Source: CBDHHC01 sp965263345 (GTDB lineage: Bacteria > Pseudomonadota > Alphaproteobacteria > Rhizobiales > CBDHHC01). Taken from it: DNA of 64,000 nucleotides. Location: positions 186,001 to 250,000 of the forward strand of contig CBDHHC010000024.1 in assembly GCA_965263345.1 (NCBI GenBank), in the 5' to 3' direction. Positions 36,755-46,409 of the stretch are shown here, piece after piece; position 1 is the stretch's first letter; each line of letters opens with the position of its first letter. The position numbers and the translations under genes are program-made. The notes beneath the pieces are model-generated. The model was not told where the DNA came from. It made no database searches and saw only the letters and a program-made list of their open reading frames with translations.

Positions 36755-37768
36755 TTAGTGAATGGTTTGAGATCGAGGTTGCCATTTGTGTAGTTTGGTA
36801 TGGACTGTATCAGACTGAGTTAAGTCAGCATTTCGATACCCTTCTACAGCATCTTCTAAAATGTAGACAATATTCTCTAAGTCTTTTGCTTCAAGAGCTT
36901 GTGATAAGCTTTTTAAGACCTTGTTTAATCTAAAGATAGGAAGGTGAGGTTCCATATTCTTCATAATTCGAGGATGTGCTGTTCCAGTTGTTTCTTCACC
37001 AATTAGCAATTCTTCATATAATTTTTCACCTTTGCGAAGCCCCACATATTCGATTGCAATATCTCCATTTGGCGTCTCATTACTTTTAATTTCTAGTCCA
37101 AGCAAATGAATAAGAGACCGTGCAAGGTCATCAATCTTGATTGGTTCTCCCATATCAAGAACAAAAACATCCCCACCTTCGGCCATAGCACCTGCTTGGA
37201 TAACCAAATCTGCAGCTTCTGGTATAGACATAAAATAACGTATGATATTTGGGTGAGTAACAGTTACTGGACCACCATTACGGATTTGTTTTTTAAAACG
37301 GCGGATAACAGATCCTGAAGAGTCAAGAACATTGCCAAAACGTACAATTGTAAAAACAGTTTTGTTGCTTGTTTCTGCAAAAGCCTGAAGAATTAGTTCT
37401 GCAAGCCTTTTGCTGGCCCCCATGATATTTGTTGGACGTACTGCTTTATCAGTAGAGACAAGAACAAAACGTTCAACACCAGCTTTTTCTGCAGCTTTAG
37501 CAATAGATAAAGTTCCAAAAGTATTATTTTTGATACCAGAAAATGGATTTTGCTCAACAAGAGGAACATGCTTATAGGCGGCAGCATGATAGATGGTATT
37601 CACCTGATATTTAGCAAGGATCGATTTAACAAGCTCTGTATCAAGAACAGAACCAAGAACAGGTATAATTTCAGTCTCAAAAATTTTCTCAACATCTGTC
37701 GCTTTGTGATTATGCAGTGCCTGGATTTTGTTTTGTAATTCCCTTAATTCCATATCAATTTCATACAA
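36755..37768 (-). pseudogene. C-terminal half of frameshifted FlaA1/CapD-type nucleotide-sugar dehydratase
   Basis: This frame continues the gene at 37761-38771. It has the rest of the SDR domain: YHAAAYKHVPLVE, VSTDKAVRPTNIMGASKR with the FlaA1-type Met in place of the usual Tyr, then FMSIPEAADLV and GEKLYEELL. Its own start would be a TTG with no ribosome site and would lack the nucleotide-binding GxxGxxG, so it could not work alone. In an intact family member the LYEIDMEL stretch follows directly after the LFD of the first half. Confidence 0.8.
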
Positions 37769-38771
37769 GGCGGCTTCTGCAAAGATCGAATAGAATAAGT
37801 ATTTTAGGTTTTTGCTTTAAAATTTGTCTGCTGATTTCAGATCCAATAGAGCCTCCAGCTCCTGTAACTACAACAACTTTATCAGAAATATTTTTTCCTA
37901 ATAACTTGGGATCTGAAGGAATCGGAGCACGACACAGAAGGTCTAAAACATCAATTTGCTTTAAATCACTGACTTCCACCTGCCCTGAGGCAATATCTCC
38001 AATAGCGGGTAAAGTTTTCACCAAAACCTTATAGGTTTCAAGAGATTTGACAATACCACGCCTTTTTGTCCAGGAAGCCTCTGGAATGGCTAAAAAAACT
38101 TCTTTGACTCCATCTTCAACAATAAACTTTTGAATGCGCTCAGTAGGATAAACTTTAAGTCTTTGTATTCTTTGGCCAACAACACATTGATTATCGTCAA
38201 TAAAGCCAACGACTTCGTAGTCAGACTTGGATTTCAATGCTTCAAGTAATTGTATACCAGTTGTGCCAGCACCATATATGATGACTTTTCGCTTTGATCC
38301 GTTATTTTGACTTTGGTCTTTAGGGAGCGGTGCATCTTTTAATAGCCAACGAGCGATTTCTCTGTTGGTCCAGATAAACAAGGAGGTGAGGACCCCAAAC
38401 ATGATTATAACAGACCTTGGGACTTCTACAGCACCGACAAGCAGAATCAGCATCGCCCAAATTAAAACTGTAAGACAAGATGAGAAAATGATTCTGGCAG
38501 ACAAAGAGTGATCAGCATATCTGGTGACCTGTCTGTAAACTTTTGTATGGTGAAAAACAATAAGTCCTATGATTGGCGCTGATAAAAAAACCCAAAACAA
38601 AAGAAGCGTAGGAGGAGTGTAAAACTCTGATAAACGTAAATATAGCGCACACCATAATGCGATAAGCATCGTTAAAAAGTCAATGGAAATAAGTATTATT
38701 CTTTTGGATCTGCGACTGAGATTAATTAGCTCAATAATTATTTTTTTATATATAATATCCATGTGAGGCAT
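37761..38771 (-). pseudogene. N-terminal half of frameshifted FlaA1/CapD-type nucleotide-sugar dehydratase
   Basis: It contains four membrane helices (about residues 25-130), the CoA-like Rossmann segment IIYGAGTTGIQLLE, and the start of the catalytic SDR domain, VVVTGAGGSIGSEI. Then it runs out of frame (LFDLCRSRLV, stop). Reading with one base fewer at the AAA on the plus strand (37781-37783) restores LFD-L-AEAALYEIDMEL into the second half. Full length would be about 670 residues, normal for the family. The intact enzyme would make a 4-keto or epimerised UDP-sugar for surface glycans. Confidence 0.8.
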
Positions 38772-39021
38772 TATTTGATGGTTACCTGATATATATTATG
38801 TCATGCATTGAGAATACAAAAGAATACATGAAAATTTATATATAATACTTATATTTTTAAAATATAAATTTCTTTAATAATATGTTTCTCCACAAATATA
38901 TATTTACTTTAAGTTGTCTATCCCTTCATATTGCATTCAGTATCTATGATGTAATTTGTATCAATCAGATCTAATCACTTGATAATTTTATTTTATTTTC
39001 ACTTTTCTATAGGGACCCAGA

Positions 39022-39267
39022 ATGTTGAGAAAAGTATCAATTTTTATAATCATATTATTGAGTATAGGTATAAGTTTCGGTGGATATTTAATGACTCATA
39101 CAAATGTCCAAGCACAGCACAGAAGCAAATTTTCAATATGCATGAAGAAATGCGCCAAAGAACGGATCAGGTGTTTTAAAAAAGGGTATCGAGGCAAGGG
39201 CTTCAAAGGAAGATGCAGTAAATACTATCAAATGTGTACAATAAGATGCCAGAAATACTGGAAATGA
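39022..39267 (+). CDS. Small secreted cysteine-rich protein
   Basis: An 81-residue protein with a clear signal peptide (SIFIIILLSIGISFGGYLM). The mature 50 residues are very basic and carry six cysteines in the order CMKKC, RCF, RCS, MCT, RCQ, suggesting three disulphides. The ATG at 39022 follows AGGGACCCAG. I do not recognise the family. It stands alone between the FlaA1-like gene and glcD. Confidence 0.65.
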   Translation: MLRKVSIFIIILLSIGISFGGYLMTHTNVQAQHRSKFSICMKKCAKERIRCFKKGYRGKGFKGRCSKYYQMCTIRCQKYWK

Positions 39268-39531
39268 TATGGCTACACTGCTCTTTAAACTGAATAAATA
39301 TCAATTAAATGTATAATTTACCTATTATTCCATGAGAAATGAGAGGATAGGTATTATTGTGTATTGAGCTTTTTCTGATTTCCCCCTAAAACTTTAATTA
39401 CCATTAGAAATAGTTATTTCTTTTAGTTGAAATGTGACATTCATCAAAACTAACAATTAAGAACTGAATATTCTCTGTTTCGTAGCTGTTTTAGCATTAT
39501 ATTTTGGCCTTTGTCAGGGAGATAAGCCTTT

Positions 39532-40965
39532 ATGTCTATCGCCTTATTGAAACCGGATAGAAAAATTGTTTCAAGACGTCGGGTGATTACAAATGGTCTA
39601 CGTGAATTAGTAGGCAAGGATAATGTAATTACTGATGAAGTTGGTAAAAAAGTTTTTGAAACAGATGCATTAACAGCTTATCGCCAAATTCCGCTAGCTG
39701 TAATTTTACCCCAAACAACTGAAGAAATCGCTGAAATCCTAAAATATTGCCACGAAAAAAAAATAAGGGTCGTTCCTCGTGGAGCAGGGACATCATTATG
39801 TGGTGGAGCTTTGCCCTCCGAAGACTCAATAGTATTATGCGTCTCTCGAATGAATGAAATAGTAGATGTAAATTACGAAGATCGGGTCATAACAGTTCAA
39901 TCTGGCATCACAAACCTTGCGATATCTCAAGCGGTTTCTGAACAAGGCTTTTTTTATGCTCCTGATCCATCTAGTCAGCTTGCGTGTACTATAGCTGGTA
40001 ATATTGCGATGAATTCTGGCGGGGCTCATTGTCTAAAATATGGAGTCACGACAAACAATGTTCTTGGTTTGAAAATAGTGACAATTGAAGGCAAAATCAT
40101 CCAACTTGGGGGCAACTACCTTGATGATATGGGGTATGACTTGCTTCGCCTACTTGTTGGTTCAGAAGGGCAATTAGGAATTGTTACAGAAGCAACTTTA
40201 CGCATTTTACCAAAACCAATGGGTGCACGTCCAGTATTAATTGGCTTTGCCTCCTGTGAAGATGCTGGAGCCTGCGTGGCTTCAATTATTGGTTCAGGAA
40301 TACTTCCTGTCGCAATTGAATATATGGATAAACCAGCAATTCAGGTTTGTGAGAATTATGCAAAGGCGGGATATCCATTAGATGTTGAGGCATTGCTTAT
40401 TGTAGAAGTGGAAGGCTCTGATACGGAGATCGATTATTTTCTTGGTAAAATAGGAGAGATCGCCCGTAAGCATCAACCTATTGTCATGAAGATCAGCGAG
40501 AGCGAAGAAGAGAGTGCAGCAATCTGGAAAGGACGTAAAGCAGCATTTGGTGCATTAGGTCGAATTGCAGATTATTATTGCATGGATGGGACAATACCAA
40601 CAGGTAAATTACCAGAAGTCCTAAAGTCAATTTCTCAAATCTGTGAAAAAAATAATCTACGTGTTGCAAATATTTTCCATGCAGGTGATGGCAACCTTCA
40701 TCCAATTATCCTTTATAACTCGAATGATAGAGAAGAAGCTGAGAAAGCTGAGCAAGCAGGTGCTGAGATCCTAAAATTATGTGTTGAAGTCGGAGGATGT
40801 TTAACTGGGGAACATGGCGTTGGTATTGAGAAACGTGATTTAATGACAGTGCAATTTTCAACATATGACCTAGAGCAACAAATGAGAATCAAAGATGCAT
40901 TTGATCCAGACTGGTTACTCAATCCAGGTAAAGTCTTTCCTTTAGAAATGCATAAAGGAGACTAG
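39532..40965 (+). CDS. glcD: Glycolate oxidase subunit GlcD (FAD-linked)
   Basis: GlcD is the FAD subunit of the membrane-associated glycolate dehydrogenase, which oxidises glycolate to glyoxylate. The FAD-binding PCMH domain contains PRGAGTSLCGGALP and GNIAMNSGGAHCLKYG; the C-terminal domain has FHAGDGNLHP and LTGEHGVGIEKRDLM. At 477 residues it is full length. It is followed by glcE after four bases, so the three subunits form one operon. Glycolate is a common algal exudate and photorespiration product. Confidence 0.94.
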   Translation: MSIALLKPDRKIVSRRRVITNGLRELVGKDNVITDEVGKKVFETDALTAYRQIPLAVILPQTTEEIAEILKYCHEKKIRVVPRGAGTSLCGGALPSEDSIVLCVSRMNEIVDVNYEDRVITVQSGITNLAISQAVSEQGFFYAPDPSSQLACTIAGNIAMNSGGAHCLKYGVTTNNVLGLKIVTIEGKIIQLGGNYLDDMGYDLLRLLVGSEGQLGIVTEATLRILPKPMGARPVLIGFASCEDAGACVASIIGSGILPVAIEYMDKPAIQVCENYAKAGYPLDVEALLIVEVEGSDTEIDYFLGKIGEIARKHQPIVMKISESEEESAAIWKGRKAAFGALGRIADYYCMDGTIPTGKLPEVLKSISQICEKNNLRVANIFHAGDGNLHPIILYNSNDREEAEKAEQAGAEILKLCVEVGGCLTGEHGVGIEKRDLMTVQFSTYDLEQQMRIKDAFDPDWLLNPGKVFPLEMHKGD

Positions 40966-40969
40966 AAAA

Positions 40970-42190
40970 ATGGATATTCTACGTCCCAGAGACGAAACAC
41001 AACTTTCCAAAATAGTGTCTGATGCCAATCAAAGCAAAACATCCTTAGAAGTTGCAGGAGCAGGAACGAAGCGTTCTTTGGGCCGGCCAGTACAAGCAGA
41101 CTATATAGTGTGTACTGGCGCAATGTTCGGGATTTCGATGTATGAACCCCAAGAACTGGTTGTATCAGTCAAAACAGGAACTCCTTTGCGTTTCTTGGAA
41201 GAAACGTTAGCACGGAAAAACCAGATGCTTGCTTTCGAACCTCTAGATATGGGACCAGTACTAGGCGTCGCCCAAGGAGAAGGAACAATAGGTGGGGTGC
41301 TCGCAACAAACTTATGCGGTAGCCGCCGAATTCTGACGGGCTCTACAAAAGATCATTTTTTAGGGATGACAGCCGTAAATGGGATTGGTGATGTAATTAA
41401 GTCTGGTGGACGTGTAATGAAAAATGTCACCGGATATGATTTGTGTAAAGGCGTATCAGGTTCGTGGGGAACTCTAGCTGTAATGACAGAAGTGACAATG
41501 AAAGTTTTGCCAAAACCTGAAGAAACAGCCACCTTGATTTTTTCAGGCTTGTTGGATGTATTAGCAATTGAGTTAATGTGCAAAGCTATGAAAACACCAT
41601 ATGAAGTTTCAGGCACAGTTCATATTCAACAGCCTCTCGTGTCAGAATTATCAGACAGCCATCTCAGAACCACTGATGCATCATTGACAGCAATTAGAAT
41701 TGAAAATTTTTCTGAAGCATTACAATATAGATTAAAAGCATTACAAGAAGAGTTAGATTCTTTTGGAATAATTGAAGTCTTGGATCACGAACGCTCAGAG
41801 GCGTTTTGGTCTGATATGCGGACACTAAAGCTTTTCCAATCATCACAAGCACCTTTTTGGAGGATTACTACATCGCCAAGCAAGGGCGTTGAAATTGTTT
41901 CAGCAATTAAAGCTCATCACCCGGATAGTGTTGCGATATATGATTGGTCAGGTGGTTTAATATGGTTGTTAACGCCTTTTACAGCAGATGCTGGGGCATC
42001 AGAGGTTCACAGAGCCGTAATTAATCGTGGAGGAAATGCCACATTAATGAGGGGGGATTTAGCTTTGCGGGCAAGTGCAGATGTCTTTCAACCCGTTGAA
42101 TCAGATGTAGCCGCAATTACCAGACGCATAAAGGCTGCTTTTGATCCAAATTTTGTTTTAAGCCCTGGGCGCATGTACTCATACTGCTAA
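40970..42190 (+). CDS. glcE: Glycolate oxidase subunit GlcE
   Basis: The second FAD-binding subunit. It has the PCMH-like elements VAGAGTKRSLGRP, GGVLATNLCGSRRI, GDVIKSGGRVMKNVTGYDL and the C-terminal IKAAFDPNFVLSPGRM. It has 406 residues. It lies four bases after glcD and 29 before glcF. Confidence 0.93.
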   Translation: MDILRPRDETQLSKIVSDANQSKTSLEVAGAGTKRSLGRPVQADYIVCTGAMFGISMYEPQELVVSVKTGTPLRFLEETLARKNQMLAFEPLDMGPVLGVAQGEGTIGGVLATNLCGSRRILTGSTKDHFLGMTAVNGIGDVIKSGGRVMKNVTGYDLCKGVSGSWGTLAVMTEVTMKVLPKPEETATLIFSGLLDVLAIELMCKAMKTPYEVSGTVHIQQPLVSELSDSHLRTTDASLTAIRIENFSEALQYRLKALQEELDSFGIIEVLDHERSEAFWSDMRTLKLFQSSQAPFWRITTSPSKGVEIVSAIKAHHPDSVAIYDWSGGLIWLLTPFTADAGASEVHRAVINRGGNATLMRGDLALRASADVFQPVESDVAAITRRIKAAFDPNFVLSPGRMYSYC

Positions 42191-42219
42191 CATAAATGTA
42201 AGAACATTAGGCTGGAATA

Positions 42220-43572
42220 ATGCAAACGAATTTTTCAAAAAAGCAATTACAATCACCTCGCTTAGCTGAAGCCGAGGCTATTTTACGCAAATGTGTTCAT
42301 TGCGGTTTGTGTACAGCAACATGTTCAAGTTATGTTATGCTTGGCGATGAGCGAGATAGTCCAAGAGGTAGGATTTATCTCATTAAAGATATGCTCGAAG
42401 AGCGCAAAAGAAATAATGAGCAGGTTCGTCATCATTTAGACAGATGCTTGTCTTGTTTATCATGTATGACAACATGCCCAAGTGATGTGGATTACATGCA
42501 TCTTGTTGATCTTGCCAGAGTACATGTTGAAGAAACTGGTCAACGCCCCTTAAAAGATCGTTTAATGCGATCAATGCTGGCAAATATATTACCCTTCCCA
42601 TTCAGATTTAGATTAGCATTAATAGCTGCATTAATTGTCAGACCATTTCGCAATTTTTTCAAATGGATAGGTTTGAAAGAAATTACAGCAATGTTAGAGC
42701 TAGCTAATGTCAGTCCATTTCAAAGAGCTCAATTCTCTGGACCAGGCATGGCAAAACCTCATCGTTTTCGCACCAAACGAGTTGTGTTAATGAGAGGGTG
42801 TGCGCAACAGGTTTTGCGTCCAGAAATTAACGATGCAACGATACGCTTACTGGCGCGTCAAGGGGTAGAGGTTATTCTCCCAAAAGAGAGCGGATGCTGC
42901 GGCTCACTTACCCATCATATGGGTAAAGAAGAAGAGGCTTTGAATTCAGCGAGGAAAAACATTGATACGTGGTATGAATTAATGAACCATGAGCCATTAG
43001 ATGCAATTATTATGAATGCATCTGGCTGCGGCACCACAGTTAAAGATTACAAACATATGCTAGCAGATGATCAAGCATATGCAAGACGAGCTCAAGAAAT
43101 ATCAGATATTACGAAAGATATTTCAGAATTTTTAATGAATTTCGAGCAAGATGCCCCAGAAGGTTGGTCATCAATAAAGGTTGCATACCACTCTGCATGC
43201 TCAATGCAGCATGGTCAGAACGTAAATAGTGAACCAAGACTATTATTAAGACAGGCTGGCTATACAGTCCTTGAAATCCCTGAAGGGCATATTTGTTGTG
43301 GTTCGGCAGGAACTTACAATATCTTACAATCTGACATTGCCCAGGATTTAAGAAAAAGAAAAGTCAAGAATATAGAAAAGATTAAACCCGATGTTATCGC
43401 AACAGGAAATATTGGCTGTATATCTCAAATTGGCTTAGGAACAGATATACCAATTGTTCATACAGTTGAATTACTTGATTGGGCATTAGGTGGGCCATGC
43501 CCAAAAGGACTGGAAGGTCTAAAACATAAAATTACAAATGTAAGCACTATTTATGATAAAAAAACCGAGTAA
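42220..43572 (+). CDS. glcF: Glycolate oxidase iron-sulphur subunit GlcF
   Basis: This subunit passes electrons to the quinone pool. It has two [4Fe-4S] ferredoxin-type motifs (CVHCGLCTATC near residues 25-35 and CLSCLSCMTTCP near 72-83) and two cysteine-rich CCG repeats (SGCCGSL, ICCGSAG) toward the C-terminus. It has 450 residues and is the last gene of glcDEF. No GlcC regulator or permease is in the window. Confidence 0.93.
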   Translation: MQTNFSKKQLQSPRLAEAEAILRKCVHCGLCTATCSSYVMLGDERDSPRGRIYLIKDMLEERKRNNEQVRHHLDRCLSCLSCMTTCPSDVDYMHLVDLARVHVEETGQRPLKDRLMRSMLANILPFPFRFRLALIAALIVRPFRNFFKWIGLKEITAMLELANVSPFQRAQFSGPGMAKPHRFRTKRVVLMRGCAQQVLRPEINDATIRLLARQGVEVILPKESGCCGSLTHHMGKEEEALNSARKNIDTWYELMNHEPLDAIIMNASGCGTTVKDYKHMLADDQAYARRAQEISDITKDISEFLMNFEQDAPEGWSSIKVAYHSACSMQHGQNVNSEPRLLLRQAGYTVLEIPEGHICCGSAGTYNILQSDIAQDLRKRKVKNIEKIKPDVIATGNIGCISQIGLGTDIPIVHTVELLDWALGGPCPKGLEGLKHKITNVSTIYDKKTE

Positions 43573-43705
43573 TTCCTTAATATTCTTGTGTTTGATAAAA
43601 TAAAAATCAAATAATAAAAGATATTTTTAGTCTCTCCTGAAATATGAACTTAATATTAGGAATATTCAGTTATGGTCATGCTGGGTCGAGTAGGGAGAGT
43701 GAGAA

Positions 43706-44527
43706 ATGAATACCCAGCAAAAGCGTGTGTTTCGTATTGAAAAATACATGAATAGTGGACAGGCGAGTGTAAATAGTACTGCGGAATTATTATCACAACC
43801 AATTGTAGCGCCTGTTGCAGCTCCTGCAAAACCCAAATCAAGTGAAAACAAAAACTCCGCAAATAATCAAGATGTCATTAATTTGCTTAGGGAAATTAAG
43901 TCTGGAATTGACATATTAGTTGAACGTCCTGCAGCTCAAGCTGTTGCACCTGTTCCAGTAGAAAAGCCTGAGCTTAAACTTTCAGAAGAAGAAATTGAAG
44001 AAGCACGTAAGTTACGCAATGAATTAAAAGAAATTTATGATGCTATTGAGCGTACTAAAGTAGAAATACTAACGATTCATCAATCTGGCGTGAATGGTAT
44101 GGAAATTTCCAGAGTGAGTGATGAATTAGGCGCAATTGTTGAGGGAACAGAAAAGGCCACAGAAACTATTCTTGAGTCCGCTGAAAGTATTGACCAAATT
44201 GCAGCTGATTTAGTAGCCGCCTTAACGAGCGAAAACCACCAAGGCATGGTGGGGGATATGCAAGACCAAGTGATCCAAATCTTCGAGTCATGTAACTTTC
44301 AGGATTTAACTGGTCAGCGAATAAGTAAAGTTGTATCAGCATTCGGCTTTATTGAAGAGCGTGTTATCCAAATGATGGAGATTTGGGGTGGTGTTGAGAG
44401 CTTCGCTGAAGTGGAAGCTATGAACCGTGAAGATCGTGCCGGTGATAAGGCACTACTTAATGGGCCAGCCCTTAATGAAGACGAAAATGTTGCAAGCCAA
44501 GACGATATCGATGCATTGTTCGATTAA
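43706..44527 (+). CDS. cheZ: CheZ-type protein phosphatase
   Basis: CheZ dephosphorylates phospho-CheY. The active-site motif FQDLTGQ carries the catalytic Asp and Gln at the positions of E. coli Asp143 and Gln147. The surroundings form a long helical hairpin. The N-terminal 100 residues are low-complexity (Ala/Pro/Val-rich APVAAPAKPK), and the C-terminal peptide NVASQDDIDALFD matches the CheY-binding tail of CheZ. It has 273 residues. It lies alone, 133 bases after glcF, without chemotaxis neighbours. Confidence 0.88.
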   Translation: MNTQQKRVFRIEKYMNSGQASVNSTAELLSQPIVAPVAAPAKPKSSENKNSANNQDVINLLREIKSGIDILVERPAAQAVAPVPVEKPELKLSEEEIEEARKLRNELKEIYDAIERTKVEILTIHQSGVNGMEISRVSDELGAIVEGTEKATETILESAESIDQIAADLVAALTSENHQGMVGDMQDQVIQIFESCNFQDLTGQRISKVVSAFGFIEERVIQMMEIWGGVESFAEVEAMNREDRAGDKALLNGPALNEDENVASQDDIDALFD

Positions 44528-44879
44528 TCAAGTTTATTACTTATCATAATAAACTGTATGAACTTAATTGAAATTGTATAAAACTTAGCTTTCTCGTGCC
44601 TTTATTATACCTGAAATTTATTTAGGTAATGTATATTATGACTCTGGAAAATATACATTTATAATATTAACGTATGCTTATACGACATTATATCTCTATA
44701 TACAAACCCAATATATCTTGCAGACACTTTACACAAAAGTAACACTTTGGGTTGCCGCATCCAGAGCAATCAGATAGAAACCAATGCAATAATCAGTAAA
44801 TTTAAAGGTCATAAGTGAATTAAACTCATTTATGACCTTAAGTTTCTATACAGGTATGGAAAAAAGATAGTTTAAATCA
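44528..44879. other. Leader region of the hisS operon
   Basis: A 352-base AT-rich gap. No ORF encoding a histidine-rich leader peptide is visible. Its one clear structure is the inverted repeat at 44805-44839, described separately. No T-run follows it on the plus strand. Confidence 0.4.
44805..44839. repeat. Inverted repeat just upstream of hisS
   Basis: AAGGTCATA and TATGACCTT form a perfect 9-bp stem, extendable by a few pairs, around a loop of about 17 bases, and end some 40 bases before the hisS start. It could be an operator or an RNA hairpin near the ribosome site. It is not a terminator by itself. Confidence 0.55.
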
Positions 44880-46385
44880 ATGGCAAAAAAGCAAAAAGTA
44901 ATTCGCCCCAAAGCACGCTTGCCCAAAGGTTTGATTGATGTCTCCTCATTTGAAGTCAGAACAATGCAGGAGATGGTGGATACTATTCGTGAAGTTTATG
45001 AACTTTATGGGTTTGAACCATTAGAAACACCAGCTTTTGAATATTCTGATGCTTTAGGTAAATTTCTCCCAGACCAGGATAGGCCAAATGAGGGAGTATT
45101 CTCATTTGAGGATGAAGATGGGCAGTGGTTATCCATGCGGTATGACCTTACAGCTCCTCTTGCAAGATATGTTGCTGAAAACTATGACTCTCTTCCAAAA
45201 CCATTCAGACGTTACCAAACAGGTCCAGTCTGGCGAAATGAAAAACCAGGACCTGGCCGTTATAGGCAATTTACACAATTTGACGCTGATACAGTAGGAA
45301 CGAATAATTTGGCTGCCGATGCAGAGATTTGTATGATGGCCGCAGATTGTCTTGAGCGCTTAGGAATACCAACAGGATCCTATATCATGCGTGTCAATAA
45401 TCGTAAGGTGCTTGACGGTATTCTCGAAAAAATTGGTATCGGAAGTGATAATGAAACGGATATAGTTCGTAAGCTTACTGTCTTACGTGCCATTGATAAA
45501 CTAGACCGTCTGGGCCCTGAAGGAGTAGAACAACTTTTAGGGGCAGGTAGAAAAGATGAGTCTGGTGATTTTACAAAAGGCGCTGGGCTAGATGCGGAAC
45601 ATATCGAGACAGTGATGAATTTTGTAAACGCAGGTTCTAATGATCAAAACATAGTCTTGTCAAATTTAGAAAAACTTGTTGACGGCAGTGAAATTGGCAA
45701 ACAGGGTTTTGAAGAACTCAAAAAGATCAGTGAAATTGTTAATGCTGCAGGTTATGACTCTGATCGTATTATGATAGATCCTGGTGTTGTAAGAGGACTT
45801 GATTATTATACCGGCCCAGTTTTCGAAGCTGAACTGACCTTTGAAAGCATAGATGAAAGTGGAAAAAACGTTCGCTTTGGCTCTGTTGGTGGGGGAGGGC
45901 GTTATGATGGTCTAGTTGCCAGATTTAAAGGGGTGGAAATCCCCGCTACAGGTTTTGCGATTGGAGTATCTCGTCTCTATGCAGCGTTGCAAACATTAGG
46001 GAAAATTGGTTCCCATAAGAGTACAGGACCTGTAATAGTACTCGTTATGGATGCGGAACATTTGAATACCTACCAGACTATGGTCAATCAATTAAGACGA
46101 GCAGGCATCAAGTCAGAAATGTATTTGGGAACGTCAGGTATGCGGGCCCAAATGAAATATGCTGATAAACGAAATGCTCCGTGTGTTATAATCCAAGGCG
46201 AAGATGAGCGTGAAAAAGGTGAAATTACGATCAAAGATCTATTGCAAGGAGCGAAGCTTTCCGAAGAAATAACTGATAATAAAGAATGGAGAGAAGGACG
46301 CCCGGCACAAGTTTCTGTCTCACAAGCAGACTTGGTATCTGCTGTCAAAAAATTATTAAAAAGTCAAATGCACGATAATGCTTAA
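44880..46385 (+). CDS. hisS: Histidyl-tRNA synthetase
   Basis: A class II aminoacyl-tRNA synthetase charging tRNA-His. Motif 1 is near LPKGLIDV, motif 2 contains FRRYQTGPVWRNEKPGPGRYRQF, the histidine-binding region is RGLDYYTGPVFE and motif 3 is VGGGGRYDGL. It has 501 residues, the length of the alphaproteobacterial form, with a C-terminal anticodon domain. The gene leads a hisS-hisZ-hisG operon; the gap to hisZ is 24 bases. Confidence 0.95.
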   Translation: MAKKQKVIRPKARLPKGLIDVSSFEVRTMQEMVDTIREVYELYGFEPLETPAFEYSDALGKFLPDQDRPNEGVFSFEDEDGQWLSMRYDLTAPLARYVAENYDSLPKPFRRYQTGPVWRNEKPGPGRYRQFTQFDADTVGTNNLAADAEICMMAADCLERLGIPTGSYIMRVNNRKVLDGILEKIGIGSDNETDIVRKLTVLRAIDKLDRLGPEGVEQLLGAGRKDESGDFTKGAGLDAEHIETVMNFVNAGSNDQNIVLSNLEKLVDGSEIGKQGFEELKKISEIVNAAGYDSDRIMIDPGVVRGLDYYTGPVFEAELTFESIDESGKNVRFGSVGGGGRYDGLVARFKGVEIPATGFAIGVSRLYAALQTLGKIGSHKSTGPVIVLVMDAEHLNTYQTMVNQLRRAGIKSEMYLGTSGMRAQMKYADKRNAPCVIIQGEDEREKGEITIKDLLQGAKLSEEITDNKEWREGRPAQVSVSQADLVSAVKKLLKSQMHDNA

Positions 46386-46409
46386 TGCAGGTGATTTAGG
46401 GATTAAGAT

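Noticed and set aside
36755..37768. Independent short UDP-sugar epimerase gene
   Set aside because: It starts in mid-domain with a TTG lacking a ribosome site and lacks the NAD(P)-binding loop, which is present in the preceding out-of-frame half.
44805..44839. T-box or histidine attenuator before hisS
   Set aside because: No T-box sequence, no His-codon leader peptide and no terminator/antiterminator pair are visible; T-boxes are also not typical of alphaproteobacteria.
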